Assembly: GCA_036555585.1 (NCBI GenBank)
Contig: DATBLE010000020.1
Location: 30,920-94,919, forward strand
Length of the DNA: 64,000 nt
From: DATBLE01 sp036555585
Lineage (GTDB): Bacteria; Actinomycetota; Thermoleophilia; Gaiellales; Gaiellaceae
Direction: 5' to 3'
The translations under genes and the position numbers were made by a program. Below, piece by piece: positions 24,506 to 32,694 of this stretch. Every line of letters begins with the position of its first letter. Position 1 is the stretch's first letter. Below the pieces are notes generated by a model, which worked only from the letters and a program-made list of their open reading frames with translations, ran no database searches and was not told the DNA's origin.

Positions 24506-25522
24506 GTGAAGGCGGTCGTGATCGAGCGCCCGCACGAGGTCGTCTACGGGGAGGTGGAGACCCCGAACTGCGGGCCCGGGGACGTCCTCGTGCGCAGCCG
24601 GTTCGCCGGCCTCTGCCGCACCGACGTCGAGGTGCTGGAGGGCGAGCTCGACCGACGCTGGGTGCGCTACCCGTGCATTCCCGGCCACGAGTGGAGCGGC
24701 GTCGTGGAGGCGGTCGGCGCGGGGGTGACGGGGCTCCAGGCGGGCGACCGCGTCGTCTGCGAGGGCTATTGCTACTGCGGCGTGTGCCGCCGGTGCCGCG
24801 CCGGCGACACCCATCTCTGCGAGACCTACGACCAGCTCGGCTTCACGCGCGGGGGAGGCTACGGCGAGCTCGTGCTCGCGCCGCGGCGTGTCGTCCACCG
24901 GCTCCCGGACAGGGTCGGCCTCGACGAGGCGGTGCTCGTCGAGCCGGCGTCCGTCGTGCTCCAGGGCCTCCTCCGCGCTCGGCCGGCGGCCGGGGAGACG
25001 GTCGGCGTGATCGGAGTCGGGACGCTGGGTGCCCTCGCGCTCGTCCTCGTCCGGCTGTTCGCGCCGGGGACGGTGGTCGCCTACGGGATCCGAGAGCCGG
25101 AGCTCGAGCTCGCGCGCCGTCTCGGCGCCGACGAGACGGTCGATCTGGCCGGCGGCGATGCGACGCACGTGGGCGAGCTCGACCTCGTGGTCGAGACCGC
25201 GGGCGCCGTCGCCGCGATCGAGCTCGCGACCCGGCTGCCCCGCATGGGCGGCCGCGTCGTCGGTCTCGGCATCGCGGGCGCCGAACGCGAGCTGGCAATC
25301 CCGGCCGACCGCTTCGTCCTCCGTGACCTCTCCCTGATCGGGAGCGTCGGGTACACGACCGCCGTATGGTCCCGGGTGGTCGAGCTGCTCGGTGCCGGGC
25401 TGGTCGACTTCGCGCCCGTGGTCGCGCAGAAGATCCCGGTCGAGCGGTTCGAGGACGCCTTCGCGTCGATGTCCGACGGCGACGGCGTCGTCGGCCGGAT
25501 CCTCCTGGAGCACGCGGGATGA
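24506..25522 (+). CDS. Zinc-dependent medium-chain alcohol/polyol dehydrogenase
   Basis: 338 residues. Catalytic zinc ligands lie in AGLCRTDVEV (Cys) and PGHEWSGVVEAVG (His); the structural zinc lobe is GYCYCGVCRRCRAGDTHLC with four cysteines. The NAD(P) motif is GVIGVGTLGALAL. Closest in style to sorbitol or threonine dehydrogenases; substrate not assignable. Its TGA overlaps the ATG of a sugar-binding-type protein, suggesting a carbohydrate or polyol role. Confidence 0.88.
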   Translation: MKAVVIERPHEVVYGEVETPNCGPGDVLVRSRFAGLCRTDVEVLEGELDRRWVRYPCIPGHEWSGVVEAVGAGVTGLQAGDRVVCEGYCYCGVCRRCRAGDTHLCETYDQLGFTRGGGYGELVLAPRRVVHRLPDRVGLDEAVLVEPASVVLQGLLRARPAAGETVGVIGVGTLGALALVLVRLFAPGTVVAYGIREPELELARRLGADETVDLAGGDATHVGELDLVVETAGAVAAIELATRLPRMGGRVVGLGIAGAERELAIPADRFVLRDLSLIGSVGYTTAVWSRVVELLGAGLVDFAPVVAQKIPVERFEDAFASMSDGDGVVGRILLEHAG

Positions 25523-26553
25523 CCGACCGCTCGGGCTTCCTCCGCCGCGCCGGGGCCGGAGCGGCCGGCTTCTCGCTGGCGCAGCTGCTGGGCCCCGCCG
25601 CCGCGCTCGCCGGGGACGGCGGCGGCGACTTCGCTGCGCACCCGCGCTGGAAGTTCATCTTCGTCAGCCACGACACCCTCGACCCGCTCCTCGTCGCCAC
25701 CCAGTTCGGGGCGCAGGACGCCTGCGCGCTCGTCCGTTGCACGATGCAGTGGACCGGGTCGCCCCGCGGGGACGTGAAGGAGACGGTCTCGGCGTTGCGC
25801 GCGGCCGTCTCGCACAAGGCCGACGGGATCGCCGTCTCCGTGGTCGACGAGGGGGCCGTCGCCCCGGCGGCGGAGGCCGCCGCACGCGCCGGGATCCCGC
25901 TCCTCGCCTTCAACGTCGACTCCGGCTCGAGCGGGCGGCGCTACGCCTACGTCGGCGAGAGCCCTCATGCCTCGGGCGTGAACGTGGGCGTCGAGATCGC
26001 CAGGCTGGCGCCGCGTGGCAGTGTCATCCTGTTCGCTCCACAGCACCCGAAGTCCTGGACCGAGCGCCGCCTCCAGGGGGTGTTCGCCGGGCTCGCAGCG
26101 GCGGCCAAGGCGCCGGCCGCAACCGTGGTCAGGCTCCCGGACGACGCCCGGAAGCAGCAGGGCGCGGTGGAGAGCGCCTATTCGCGCCAGAAGGGGACTC
26201 GCGGCCTGTTCGCGGTCGACGGCCCGGGGACGCTGGCCTGCGGCCAGGCGATCTCGCATCTCGGCCTGAGGGCGAAGGGGGTGAAGGGCGGCGGGTACGA
26301 CCTGCTCCCGGACGACCTCTCGCTCGTCGCCGACGGGACGCTCGACTTCGTCGTCGACCAGCAGCCCTACGTGCAGGGGTTCACGCCGGTGCTGCAGCTC
26401 TTCCTCGCCAGGATCTCCCAGGGCGTCGTCGTCCCGTGGGACACGGAGACGTCCGTGCTCCTGCGTCGCGCGGACGTGAAGACGTTCCTCGCGACGAAGA
26501 GCCGTTTCGAGGGCAGCTCGAGCCGGCAGGCGTACCCGCTGCGGCGAACCTGA
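25519..26553 (+). CDS. Exported solute-binding protein (LacI-like periplasmic fold, Tat-type signal)
   Basis: 344 residues. The N-terminus has twin arginines, SGFLRRAGAGAAGFSLAQLL, and an AxA-like cleavage region, so Tat export is likely. The mature part is a type I periplasmic-binding fold: VSHDTLDPLLVATQFGAQDA, KADGIAVSVVDEGAVAPA, IPLLAFNVDSGSSGRRYAYVGE, and FVVDQQPYVQGFTPVLQLFLA. Such proteins bind sugars for ABC importers, but no ATPase or permease gene is adjacent; the next gene is an MFS permease. Coupled to the dehydrogenase by ATGA. Confidence 0.82.
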   Translation: MTDRSGFLRRAGAGAAGFSLAQLLGPAAALAGDGGGDFAAHPRWKFIFVSHDTLDPLLVATQFGAQDACALVRCTMQWTGSPRGDVKETVSALRAAVSHKADGIAVSVVDEGAVAPAAEAAARAGIPLLAFNVDSGSSGRRYAYVGESPHASGVNVGVEIARLAPRGSVILFAPQHPKSWTERRLQGVFAGLAAAAKAPAATVVRLPDDARKQQGAVESAYSRQKGTRGLFAVDGPGTLACGQAISHLGLRAKGVKGGGYDLLPDDLSLVADGTLDFVVDQQPYVQGFTPVLQLFLARISQGVVVPWDTETSVLLRRADVKTFLATKSRFEGSSSRQAYPLRRT

Positions 26554-26554
26554 C

Positions 26555-27712
26555 GTGGGCCGCGGCTGGCTCGTCCTCGCGGTCGGGACCGTCGCGCAGG
26601 CGTCCCAGGCCGCGGTCCTCTTCGGGCTGGCGGTGCTCGCGCCCGCTCTCCGCGACCGCTACGACCTCAGCCTCACGCAGGTCGGCATCATGCTCGGCGT
26701 GTCGGGCGTCGGGGCCGTGCTGACGCTGCTGCCGTGGGGGCTGGCGGCCGACCGCGTCGGTGAACGGGTGACGGGAACGGTCGGTCTGCTCGGGGCGAGC
26801 GCCGCGCTCGCCGGATCGGCCTACGCGCCCGACTTCGCAGTCCTGGTCGTGCTGCTTGCGGTCGCGGGCGCGTTCGGGGCGAGCATCAACACGGCGACCG
26901 GACGGGCCGTGACCGGCTGGTTCCCGCGCCAGACCCGGGGCTTCGCGCTGGGCATCCGGCAGGCGTCGGTTCCGCTCGGCGGGCTCGTCGCCGCGCTCGC
27001 GCTCCCGCCGATCGTCGACCACTGGAGCTCCCGGGCGGCGCTGCTCGTGCTCGCAGGCTTCTCCCTTGTCGCGGGCTGTCTCGCGGCCGTCTGGCTCGTC
27101 GAGGGGCCTGTGCGCGAGGACGGAGAGCCCGCGACGGAGGCGCTGAGCCATCCGCTCCGTGACCGCCGCATCTGGCGCCTGTCGGTGGGCAGCGCGGTGC
27201 TGATCTGCACGCAGGCGGCGATCACCGGCTTCGTGGTGATCTTCCTCGAGTCGCAACGCGACCTGAGCGCCACGGAGGCCGGTCTCGTGCTCGCGGCGAT
27301 CAACGTCGTCGGCGCGACCGGGCGGCTGCTGTCAGGCCTGCAGTCCGATCGTCGTGGCGGGAGCCGCGTCGCGCTGATCCGTTCGATCGCGGCTGCGACG
27401 ACGGTCGCGGTCGGCGCCGCCGGCGTGCTGGCGGGCGCGACCGTGTGGGTGCTGGTCCTGGCGCTCGTCGTCGGCGGCGGCCTGTCCATGTGCTGGAACG
27501 GGCTGGCGGTCGCGGCCGCGCTGGAGACGGCGGGGCCGAGACGCGGCGGCGCCGCGCTGGGGCTCCAGCAGACGCTCGTCGGGGCCGCGGTGGCCGTGAC
27601 GCCGCTTGCGTTCGCGCCGTTCGTGGCCTCGACGTCGTGGCGCGCGGGCTTCCTCGTCGCCGCGATCCTGCCGCTCGTCGCGGTTGTGGTGCTGCGCCCG
27701 CTGCGGGCGTGA
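26555..27712 (+). CDS. MFS transporter
   Basis: Twelve-helix permease of 385 residues with the helix 2-3 loop GLAADRVGERVTG and GRAVTGWFPRQTRGFALGIRQASVPLGG, typical of the CynX/NarK-like MFS branches. Starts at GTG one base after the solute-binding gene ends, so it is probably in the same operon as the dehydrogenase. Substrate unknown. Confidence 0.87.
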   Translation: MGRGWLVLAVGTVAQASQAAVLFGLAVLAPALRDRYDLSLTQVGIMLGVSGVGAVLTLLPWGLAADRVGERVTGTVGLLGASAALAGSAYAPDFAVLVVLLAVAGAFGASINTATGRAVTGWFPRQTRGFALGIRQASVPLGGLVAALALPPIVDHWSSRAALLVLAGFSLVAGCLAAVWLVEGPVREDGEPATEALSHPLRDRRIWRLSVGSAVLICTQAAITGFVVIFLESQRDLSATEAGLVLAAINVVGATGRLLSGLQSDRRGGSRVALIRSIAAATTVAVGAAGVLAGATVWVLVLALVVGGGLSMCWNGLAVAAALETAGPRRGGAALGLQQTLVGAAVAVTPLAFAPFVASTSWRAGFLVAAILPLVAVVVLRPLRA

Positions 27713-27726
27713 GCGATACTCCCGCC

Positions 27727-28290
27727 ATGGAACGCGTGCTCGTCGTGGCCGGCGACGCGGTCGAGGATCTCGAGCTCTTCTACGTCCTCTACCGCCTGCG
27801 CGAGGCGGGGTACGCGGTCGAGATCGCGGCGCTCTCGCGACGGACGATGCGCACCGTCGTGCACGACTTCGAGCCCGACTCGGACGCCTACGTCGAGAAG
27901 CCCGGCCGGCGGGTCGAGCCTGATCTCGCCTTCTCGGAGGTCGAGCCGGAGCGGTACGCGGGGCTCGTGATCCCGGGCGGGCGGGCCCCGGAGTACATCC
28001 GCGTCGATCCCGACGTCCGCCGGATCGTCTCGTACTTCTTCGACCGCGCCCTCCCGGTCGGCACGCTCTGCCACGGGCCGCAGGTGCCGGCCGCGCTCGG
28101 CTACCTGCAGGGGCGGAAGAGCTCCGGCTTCCCGCCGCTCGGGCCCGACATCGAAGCGGCCGGCGGCACCTACGTCGAGGGCGCCGACGTGGTGGACGGG
28201 AACATGGTCTCCTGCCGCGGCTGGGGCGACCTCGCCGAGTGGTCGAAGGCGTTCGTCGCGGCCCTGGAGCGCTCAGCCGTTCCCGCGTAG
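27727..28290 (+). CDS. DJ-1/PfpI-family glutamine-amidotransferase-fold protein
   Basis: 187 residues. Starts ERVLVVAGDAVEDLELFYVLYRL with the conserved Glu of the family; the nucleophile elbow is VGTLCHGPQVPAALGY (Cys-His). VIPGGRAPEYIRVDPDVRRIV is the usual oxyanion-loop segment. Relatives act as proteases, glyoxalase III or deglycases; the activity here is not determinable. ATG start at 27727. Confidence 0.88.
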   Translation: MERVLVVAGDAVEDLELFYVLYRLREAGYAVEIAALSRRTMRTVVHDFEPDSDAYVEKPGRRVEPDLAFSEVEPERYAGLVIPGGRAPEYIRVDPDVRRIVSYFFDRALPVGTLCHGPQVPAALGYLQGRKSSGFPPLGPDIEAAGGTYVEGADVVDGNMVSCRGWGDLAEWSKAFVAALERSAVPA

Positions 28291-28316
28291 GGAGAGCCGC
28301 ACCGTAGCTCCGAACG

Positions 28317-28344
28317 GCAGTGACAGGCTCGAGCCTGTCACTGC
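28317..28344. repeat. 28-bp perfect palindrome, copy 1 of a three-copy intergenic element
   Basis: Each arm reads GCAGTGACAGGCTC outward in, meeting at CTCGAG. It lies between the convergent DJ-1 and MBL-like genes and contains the stop codon of the latter. Copies 2 and 3 are at 35017-35041 and 57511-57538. It could act as a bidirectional terminator or be a REP-like element. Confidence 0.75.
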
Positions 28345-28913
28345 TTCAGCGCCTGAGCCAGCGCGGCCAGTCCGCCCTCGAGCACCGGCTCGCCGTGAGT
28401 GACGAGCACGCGCTCGACCGGCAGCTCGAGCAAGGGCAGGAGCCCGCGCACGACCTCGTCGTAGCTCTCGTCGCCGATCCACGTCCGGGGGAGCTCGAGC
28501 CCGCCGTCCCGCGCGATCACGACGTCTCCGAAGACGACCGCGCGGTGCTCGGCGATCCAGAACACGCGCTCGTCCCAGGCCTCCAGCGCCGCCTCGACGC
28601 CTGCGGCGAGGCCGCCGATCGGCGCGTCGTAGCGATCGGCGAGCTCGGCCGAGCTGCGCCGGTGGTCGTCGACCGTGATCAGGATCCGCACGGGCCGCGC
28701 GGCGCGCCGGACGTCGCGGTCGAGCGCCTCGAAAAAGCGGTCGCGGTCCTCCATCGGCACGAGCGGGTCGAAGAGCACGACCGATTCGGCTCCCTCGTAG
28801 AGGTAGCAGCCGACCTCCTGCTCCCAGCCGTCGGGACCTCCGTCGGCCGGTGTCCAGGCGGGGTGGAGCGCCGTCCACCGCCACAGTCCGGTTGCGATCT
28901 CCTGGACTCGCAT
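28338..28913 (-). CDS. MBL-fold-like protein lacking the canonical zinc motif
   Basis: 191 residues. Overall layout follows short MBL-fold proteins (GCYLYEGAESVVLFDPLV, VRILITVDDHRRSSAELADRY, VFGDVVIARDGGLELP, VERVLVTHGEPVLEGG), but the HxHxDH motif is replaced by TVDDHRRSS, with a single His. Probably not a two-zinc hydrolase. ATG at 28913, with a divergent TATCCT element for the cupredoxin gene nearby. The stop is within the palindrome at 28317. Confidence 0.7.
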   Translation of the reverse strand: MRVQEIATGLWRWTALHPAWTPADGGPDGWEQEVGCYLYEGAESVVLFDPLVPMEDRDRFFEALDRDVRRAARPVRILITVDDHRRSSAELADRYDAPIGGLAAGVEAALEAWDERVFWIAEHRAVVFGDVVIARDGGLELPRTWIGDESYDEVVRGLLPLLELPVERVLVTHGEPVLEGGLAALAQALKQ

Positions 28914-28959
28914 CCCGTCTCTATCCTGGCAAGGCAGGTCATCACTCGGAAGGAGTTGC

Positions 28960-29319
28960 ATGAAGCACATTCGAGCGCTCACGCTGCTCGCCGCGGTCGC
29001 CGGGATGCTGGTCGTCGTCGCGCCGTCCAGCGCGGCGGTGCCGAAGCTCACCGGGACGGTCGGGCCGGGCTTCACGATCACCCTGAAGCGGTCCGGCAAG
29101 CCCTTCAAGACGCTGAAGGCGGGCACGTACTCGATCACCGTCTCGGACAAGTCGAACATCCACAACTTCCATCTGCGCGGCCCGAAGGTGAACAAGGAGA
29201 TCACGCAGATCGGCTTCAAGGGCGTCAAGACGGTCGTGGTCAAGCTCTCGAAGGGCAAGTACACCTTCGTCTGCGACCCGCACTTCACGACGATGAAGGG
29301 GAGCTTCACGGTCACGTAA
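28960..29319 (+). CDS. Secreted cupredoxin-like blue-copper protein 1
   Basis: 119 residues: signal peptide (1-26), then a plastocyanin-like beta domain. The likely copper ligands are His68 (NIHNFHL), Cys105 and His108 (FVCDPHF) and Met112. An electron carrier or copper-binding protein outside the membrane. A clear Shine-Dalgarno (GGAAGGAG at about 28948-28955) precedes the ATG, unlike most genes here. The next gene is a paralogue. Confidence 0.85.
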   Translation: MKHIRALTLLAAVAGMLVVVAPSSAAVPKLTGTVGPGFTITLKRSGKPFKTLKAGTYSITVSDKSNIHNFHLRGPKVNKEITQIGFKGVKTVVVKLSKGKYTFVCDPHFTTMKGSFTVT

Positions 29320-29353
29320 AACCGATCGGCCCCGGCGGCGCGTACTGCCCGCC

Positions 29354-29710
29354 ATGAAGCTCATCTGCACACTGTTCGCCGCCGGGGCGGTCGCGCTCCT
29401 CGCGACCGCGCCCGCGGCACCGGCGACGCCGCCGAAGCTGAACGGTACGGTCGGCCCCGGCTTCACGATCACGTTGAAGAAGCAGGGCAAGGTCGTGAAG
29501 ACGCTGAAGGCCGGTAGCTACACGTTCGTGATCGCGGACAAGGCGTCGATCCACAACTTCGTGCTCGAAGGCCCCGGCGTGGAGCGGGACATCACCGCCG
29601 TCCCGTTCACGGGGACGAAGACCGTCACCATCCGGCTCAGGAAGGGCAAGTACAAGTACTACTGCCGCCCGCACGAGAGCGGGATGTTCGGCTTCGTTCA
29701 GGTCACCTGA
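29354..29710 (+). CDS. Secreted cupredoxin-like blue-copper protein 2 (tandem paralogue)
   Basis: 118 residues with the same plan as the upstream gene: signal peptide, GTVGPGFTITLKKQGK, SIHNFVLEGPG, and a C-terminal YYCRPHESGMFG. Predicted ligands are His67, Cys104, His107 and Met111. The shared block and 34-base spacing indicate tandem duplication. It overlaps the convergent mec gene by 13 bases. Confidence 0.85.
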   Translation: MKLICTLFAAGAVALLATAPAAPATPPKLNGTVGPGFTITLKKQGKVVKTLKAGSYTFVIADKASIHNFVLEGPGVERDITAVPFTGTKTVTIRLRKGKYKYYCRPHESGMFGFVQVT

Positions 29711-30096
29711 TCTTCGGCGGTCGTGAGAGGGAGCGGCGACGCCGCTCCCTCCGCGATCGTCCAGGCGAGGAGCTCGCCGGTCGGCCGCGAGAGGATCAGG
29801 TACGGCCTGCCTTCCCAGAGGCCGATGTTCGCGACGTCCGTCCGTGACGGCTCGGCCGAGCCGGTCGGGTGCGAGTGGAAGACGGCGAGCTCGTAGCCGT
29901 CGTCCTCCGCGTCGGCGACCACCGCCGGGTCGGGCACCCGCAGATCGAACCGGTACGGGCTCGCCGCGACGTTGATGCAGGGGATGTAGCGCTCGACGAC
30001 TCCGTCGCGGAGCGCAAGTAGGCCGCACGCCTCGTTGGGTGCCTCGGCCGCCGCGTGTTCTTCTAGTGCCCGGCGCGTAGCGGCGGGCACTACCAC
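29698..30096 (-). CDS. mec: JAMM/MPN+ metalloprotease, CysO-cysteine peptidase type
   Basis: Predicted zinc peptidase releasing cysteine from the CysO-cysteine adduct. 132 residues with the complete JAMM set: Glu22 (NEACGLL), His74 and His76 (FHSHPTG), Ser84 and Asp87 (AEPSRTD). It is last in the operon moeZ-cysO-cysM-mec and overlaps the end of cysM by seven bases. GTG start. This gene order makes the Mycobacterium-type protein-thiocarboxylate cysteine pathway the natural reading. Confidence 0.88.
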   Translation of the reverse strand: MVVPAATRRALEEHAAAEAPNEACGLLALRDGVVERYIPCINVAASPYRFDLRVPDPAVVADAEDDGYELAVFHSHPTGSAEPSRTDVANIGLWEGRPYLILSRPTGELLAWTIAEGAASPLPLTTAEDQVT

Positions 30097-31028
30097 CAGT
30101 GGCCGTGCTCCATCGCGGCGCCCGGGTCGGCCGCCTCCCAGAAGTCGGCCGAGAGGTACTTCCAGCCGCCGTCGGCGAGGATGCAGACGACCACGCCCTC
30201 GTCGATCTCCTCCGCCAGGCGACGGGCCACGTGGACGACGGCGCCCGACGACACGCCGGCGAAGATCGCCTCGCGGTCGACCAGCTCCCGGACTCCCTCG
30301 ACCGACTCCTGGTTCGAGACGAGCAGCTTGCGGTCGAGCTTCGAGACGTCGAGGATCGGCGGGACGTAGCCGTCCTCCAGCGAACGCAGTCCCATCACCG
30401 GGTCGCCGGGCAGCGGCTCGGCGGCCGCGACGACGACGTCCGGGAAGGTCTCGCGCACCCGTCCGCCCGCGCCCATGAGGGTGCCCCCGGTGCCGAGGCC
30501 GGCGACGAGCACGTCGACCCGGTCGAGCGCCTCGGCGATCTCGGCGCCCGTCCCCTCGTAATGGGCGCGCGGGTTGGCCTCGTTCGCGTACTGGAAGGGC
30601 ATGAACAGCCTCGGGTCGCGCTCGGCCAGCTCGAGGGCGAGGCGGACGGCGCCGTTCGATCCCTCCTCGGCCGGAGAATCGACGATCTCGGCGCCGTAGA
30701 TCCGCAGCAGCCGGCGCCGCTCGGCGGTCGCGTTCGCCGGCAGCACGCAGGTGAGCGGGTAGCCCTTGAGCTTCGCGACCATCGCCAGCGAGATCCCGGT
30801 GTTGCCACTCGTCGGCTCCAGCAGGGCGCGGCCTGGCTCGAGCTCGCCCGATGCCTCCGCCGTCTCGATCATCGCCAGCGCGACGCGGTCCTTGATCGAG
30901 CCGGTCGGGTTCGCGCCCTCGAGCTTCGCGTAGATCTGGACGCCCGACCTCGGCGAGAGCCGGGTGAGCTCGACCAGCGGCGTGTCGCCGATCAGGTCGA
31001 GCAGCCCGGGAGCGAGCCGGCTAGCCAC
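30090..31028 (-). CDS. cysM: PLP-dependent cysteine synthase, CysM type
   Basis: 312 residues. PLP lysine is Lys46 in GANPTGSIKDRVA; the phosphate cup is EPTSGNTGIS and the second glycine loop GLGTGGTLMG. In the CysO pathway CysM condenses O-phosphoserine with thiocarboxylated CysO. The C-terminus ends WEAADPGAAMEHGHWW, resembling the long CysM C-terminal tail rather than CysK. GTG start overlaps the end of cysO by eight bases. Confidence 0.92.
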   Translation of the reverse strand: MASRLAPGLLDLIGDTPLVELTRLSPRSGVQIYAKLEGANPTGSIKDRVALAMIETAEASGELEPGRALLEPTSGNTGISLAMVAKLKGYPLTCVLPANATAERRRLLRIYGAEIVDSPAEEGSNGAVRLALELAERDPRLFMPFQYANEANPRAHYEGTGAEIAEALDRVDVLVAGLGTGGTLMGAGGRVRETFPDVVVAAAEPLPGDPVMGLRSLEDGYVPPILDVSKLDRKLLVSNQESVEGVRELVDREAIFAGVSSGAVVHVARRLAEEIDEGVVVCILADGGWKYLSADFWEAADPGAAMEHGHWW

Positions 31029-31269
31029 CTGCCATCGCCGGCAGGAGGATGACGGTCGCGCCCTCTCGCACCGGCGTCTCCAGATCGTCGAGCGTGCGGA
31101 TGTCCTCGCCGTCGACGTAGACGTTCGCGAACTGGAGCTGCCCGTCGAGCCCCGGGAAACGCGAGGTCAGGTCGTCGAGGATCTCACCGACGGTCGTGCC
31201 CACGGCGGGCACCTCGCGCTGGCCGCCGACTGCCGCTCGCAGCGTGGGGGGAATCCGGACCCTGGTCAT
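31021..31269 (-). CDS. cysO: ThiS/MoaD-like sulfur carrier CysO
   Basis: 82-residue ubiquitin-fold carrier ending in the essential di-glycine (LLPAMAGG). Begins TRVRIPPTLRAAVGGQREV and contains GEILDDLTSRFPGLDGQL, typical of MoaD/ThiS proteins. Its C-terminal Gly is adenylated and thiocarboxylated by MoeZ, then donates sulfur to CysM. Overlaps moeZ by four bases and cysM by eight. Confidence 0.92.
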   Translation of the reverse strand: MTRVRIPPTLRAAVGGQREVPAVGTTVGEILDDLTSRFPGLDGQLQFANVYVDGEDIRTLDDLETPVREGATVILLPAMAGG

Positions 31270-32435
31270 GCGTGGGCCCTCGGCCCCGCGCAGAACTCGA
31301 CGTAGTCGATGTACTCGGTGATCGTCGGCTCGTCGCCGCAGACGGGGCACGCCGGGTCGCGGCGGAGCGTGACCTCGGTGAAGGAGGCGGCGAGCGCGTC
31401 GTAGAGCAGCAGCCGGCCGACGAGCGCGTCGCCGATCCCGAGCGCGAGCTTCAGCGCCTCGGTCGCCTGGATCGAGCCGACGACGCCCGGAAGCACGCCG
31501 AGCACGCCGCCCTCGGCGCAGCTCGGCGCCAGCTCGGGCGGAGGGGGCGTCGGGAACAGGCACCGGTAGCACGGGCCGGCCTTCGGCTGGAAGACCGTCA
31601 CCTGGCCCTCGAAGCGGAAGATCGAGCCGTGCACGACCGGGATGTCGTGCCAGACCGAGGCGTCGTTCAGGAGATAGCGGGTGGGGAAGTTGTCGGCCCC
31701 GTCGACGATCACGTCCCAGCCGTCGCCGAGGATCCGGTCGACGTTCTCGGAGGTCATGCGCTCGCGGTAGGTCGTCACCGTGACGTCCGGATTGAGCGCC
31801 TCGATCGTGCGCTTCGCCGACTCGGCCTTCGAGTCGCCGAGCCGCTCCGTCGAGTGGACGATCTGGCGCTGGAGATTCGTCTCGTCGACCGCGTCGTCGT
31901 CGACGATCCCCAGGGTGCCGACGCCGGCGGCGGCCAGGTACAGCGACGCGGGCGACCCGAGGCCGCCGGCGCCGATCAGGAGGATCCGCGACTCGAGCAG
32001 CCGCAGCTGGCCTTCCTCGCCGACCTCGGGGATCAGCAGGTGGCGGCTGTAGCGGCGCCGCTGCTCCTCCCCGAGTGACTGCGGCAGCACGGTCGGGAAG
32101 CCGTTCCGCTTCCACTCCATGTAGCCGCCTTCGAGGTTGACGACGTCGACGTAGCCGAGCTCTTCCAGCGTCTTGGTCGCGAACGCGGAGCGCGCGCCGC
32201 TGGCGCAGTAGACGACGATCCGGCTGCCGCGGTCGGGGACGGCGGTCTCGATCCGGGACTCGAGGTTGCCGCGCGGCACGTGGACCGCGCCGGGGATGTG
32301 GCCCTCGTCCCACTCGTGCCGCTCGCGGACGTCGAGGAAGACGGTTCCGTCTTCGAGCGACGGCGCCGCCGCGCGGGCGTCGATCTCGTCGATCTCGCCC
32401 TTGACCTGGCCGAGCAGCTCGCGGTAGGTGGTCAT
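31266..32435 (-). CDS. moeZ: Adenylyltransferase/sulfurtransferase MoeZ, rhodanese domain first
   Basis: 389 residues activating CysO. Residues 1-118 are a rhodanese domain with catalytic-loop Cys77 (VYCASGARS); residues 120-389 are a ThiF/MoeB domain with LIGAGGLGSPASLYL, the ATP-binding segment NLQRQIVH, and two zinc CxxC pairs (CYRC, CPVC). In mycobacterial MoeZ the order is the reverse. ATG at 32435 was chosen; an in-frame start at 32471 would add 12 residues that overlap a promoter-like TATCTT. First gene of the cysteine operon. Confidence 0.92.
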   Translation of the reverse strand: MTTYRELLGQVKGEIDEIDARAAAPSLEDGTVFLDVRERHEWDEGHIPGAVHVPRGNLESRIETAVPDRGSRIVVYCASGARSAFATKTLEELGYVDVVNLEGGYMEWKRNGFPTVLPQSLGEEQRRRYSRHLLIPEVGEEGQLRLLESRILLIGAGGLGSPASLYLAAAGVGTLGIVDDDAVDETNLQRQIVHSTERLGDSKAESAKRTIEALNPDVTVTTYRERMTSENVDRILGDGWDVIVDGADNFPTRYLLNDASVWHDIPVVHGSIFRFEGQVTVFQPKAGPCYRCLFPTPPPPELAPSCAEGGVLGVLPGVVGSIQATEALKLALGIGDALVGRLLLYDALAASFTEVTLRRDPACPVCGDEPTITEYIDYVEFCAGPRAHA

Positions 32436-32517
32436 TGGTTCAAAAAAGATAGCGCCTACGGGCAGCGCCATGCAGGGATTCCGGACGGCTGAGGCGCCGC
32501 GCTCTTTCCGCGCGGGC

Positions 32518-32601
32518 TCAGCGGCGCCGTTCGGAGCGGATCACGATCGCGACGATGGTCAGGATCGCGATCACCACGATCGTCCACTGGGCCGTGCTCA
32601 T
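32518..32601 (-). CDS. Micro-protein with one membrane helix (27 aa)
   Basis: Not recognised. Begins MSTAQWTIVVIAILTIVAIV and ends RSERRR: a short polar start, one hydrophobic helix of about 16 residues and a basic cytoplasmic end. The ATG is preceded by a strong Shine-Dalgarno-like GGGAGGTG four bases away. It sits alone between moeZ and the TPR gene, and is too small for standard gene callers. Confidence 0.5.
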   Translation of the reverse strand: MSTAQWTIVVIAILTIVAIVIRSERRR

Positions 32602-32694
32602 CACACCTCCCGGGTCGGGGGCCAGTCGTGGGGGCATCACGGCGGTGCCCGAGCCTGACGAACGGAAACCGGCAGCCGGTAACGTCGCCGGAGC

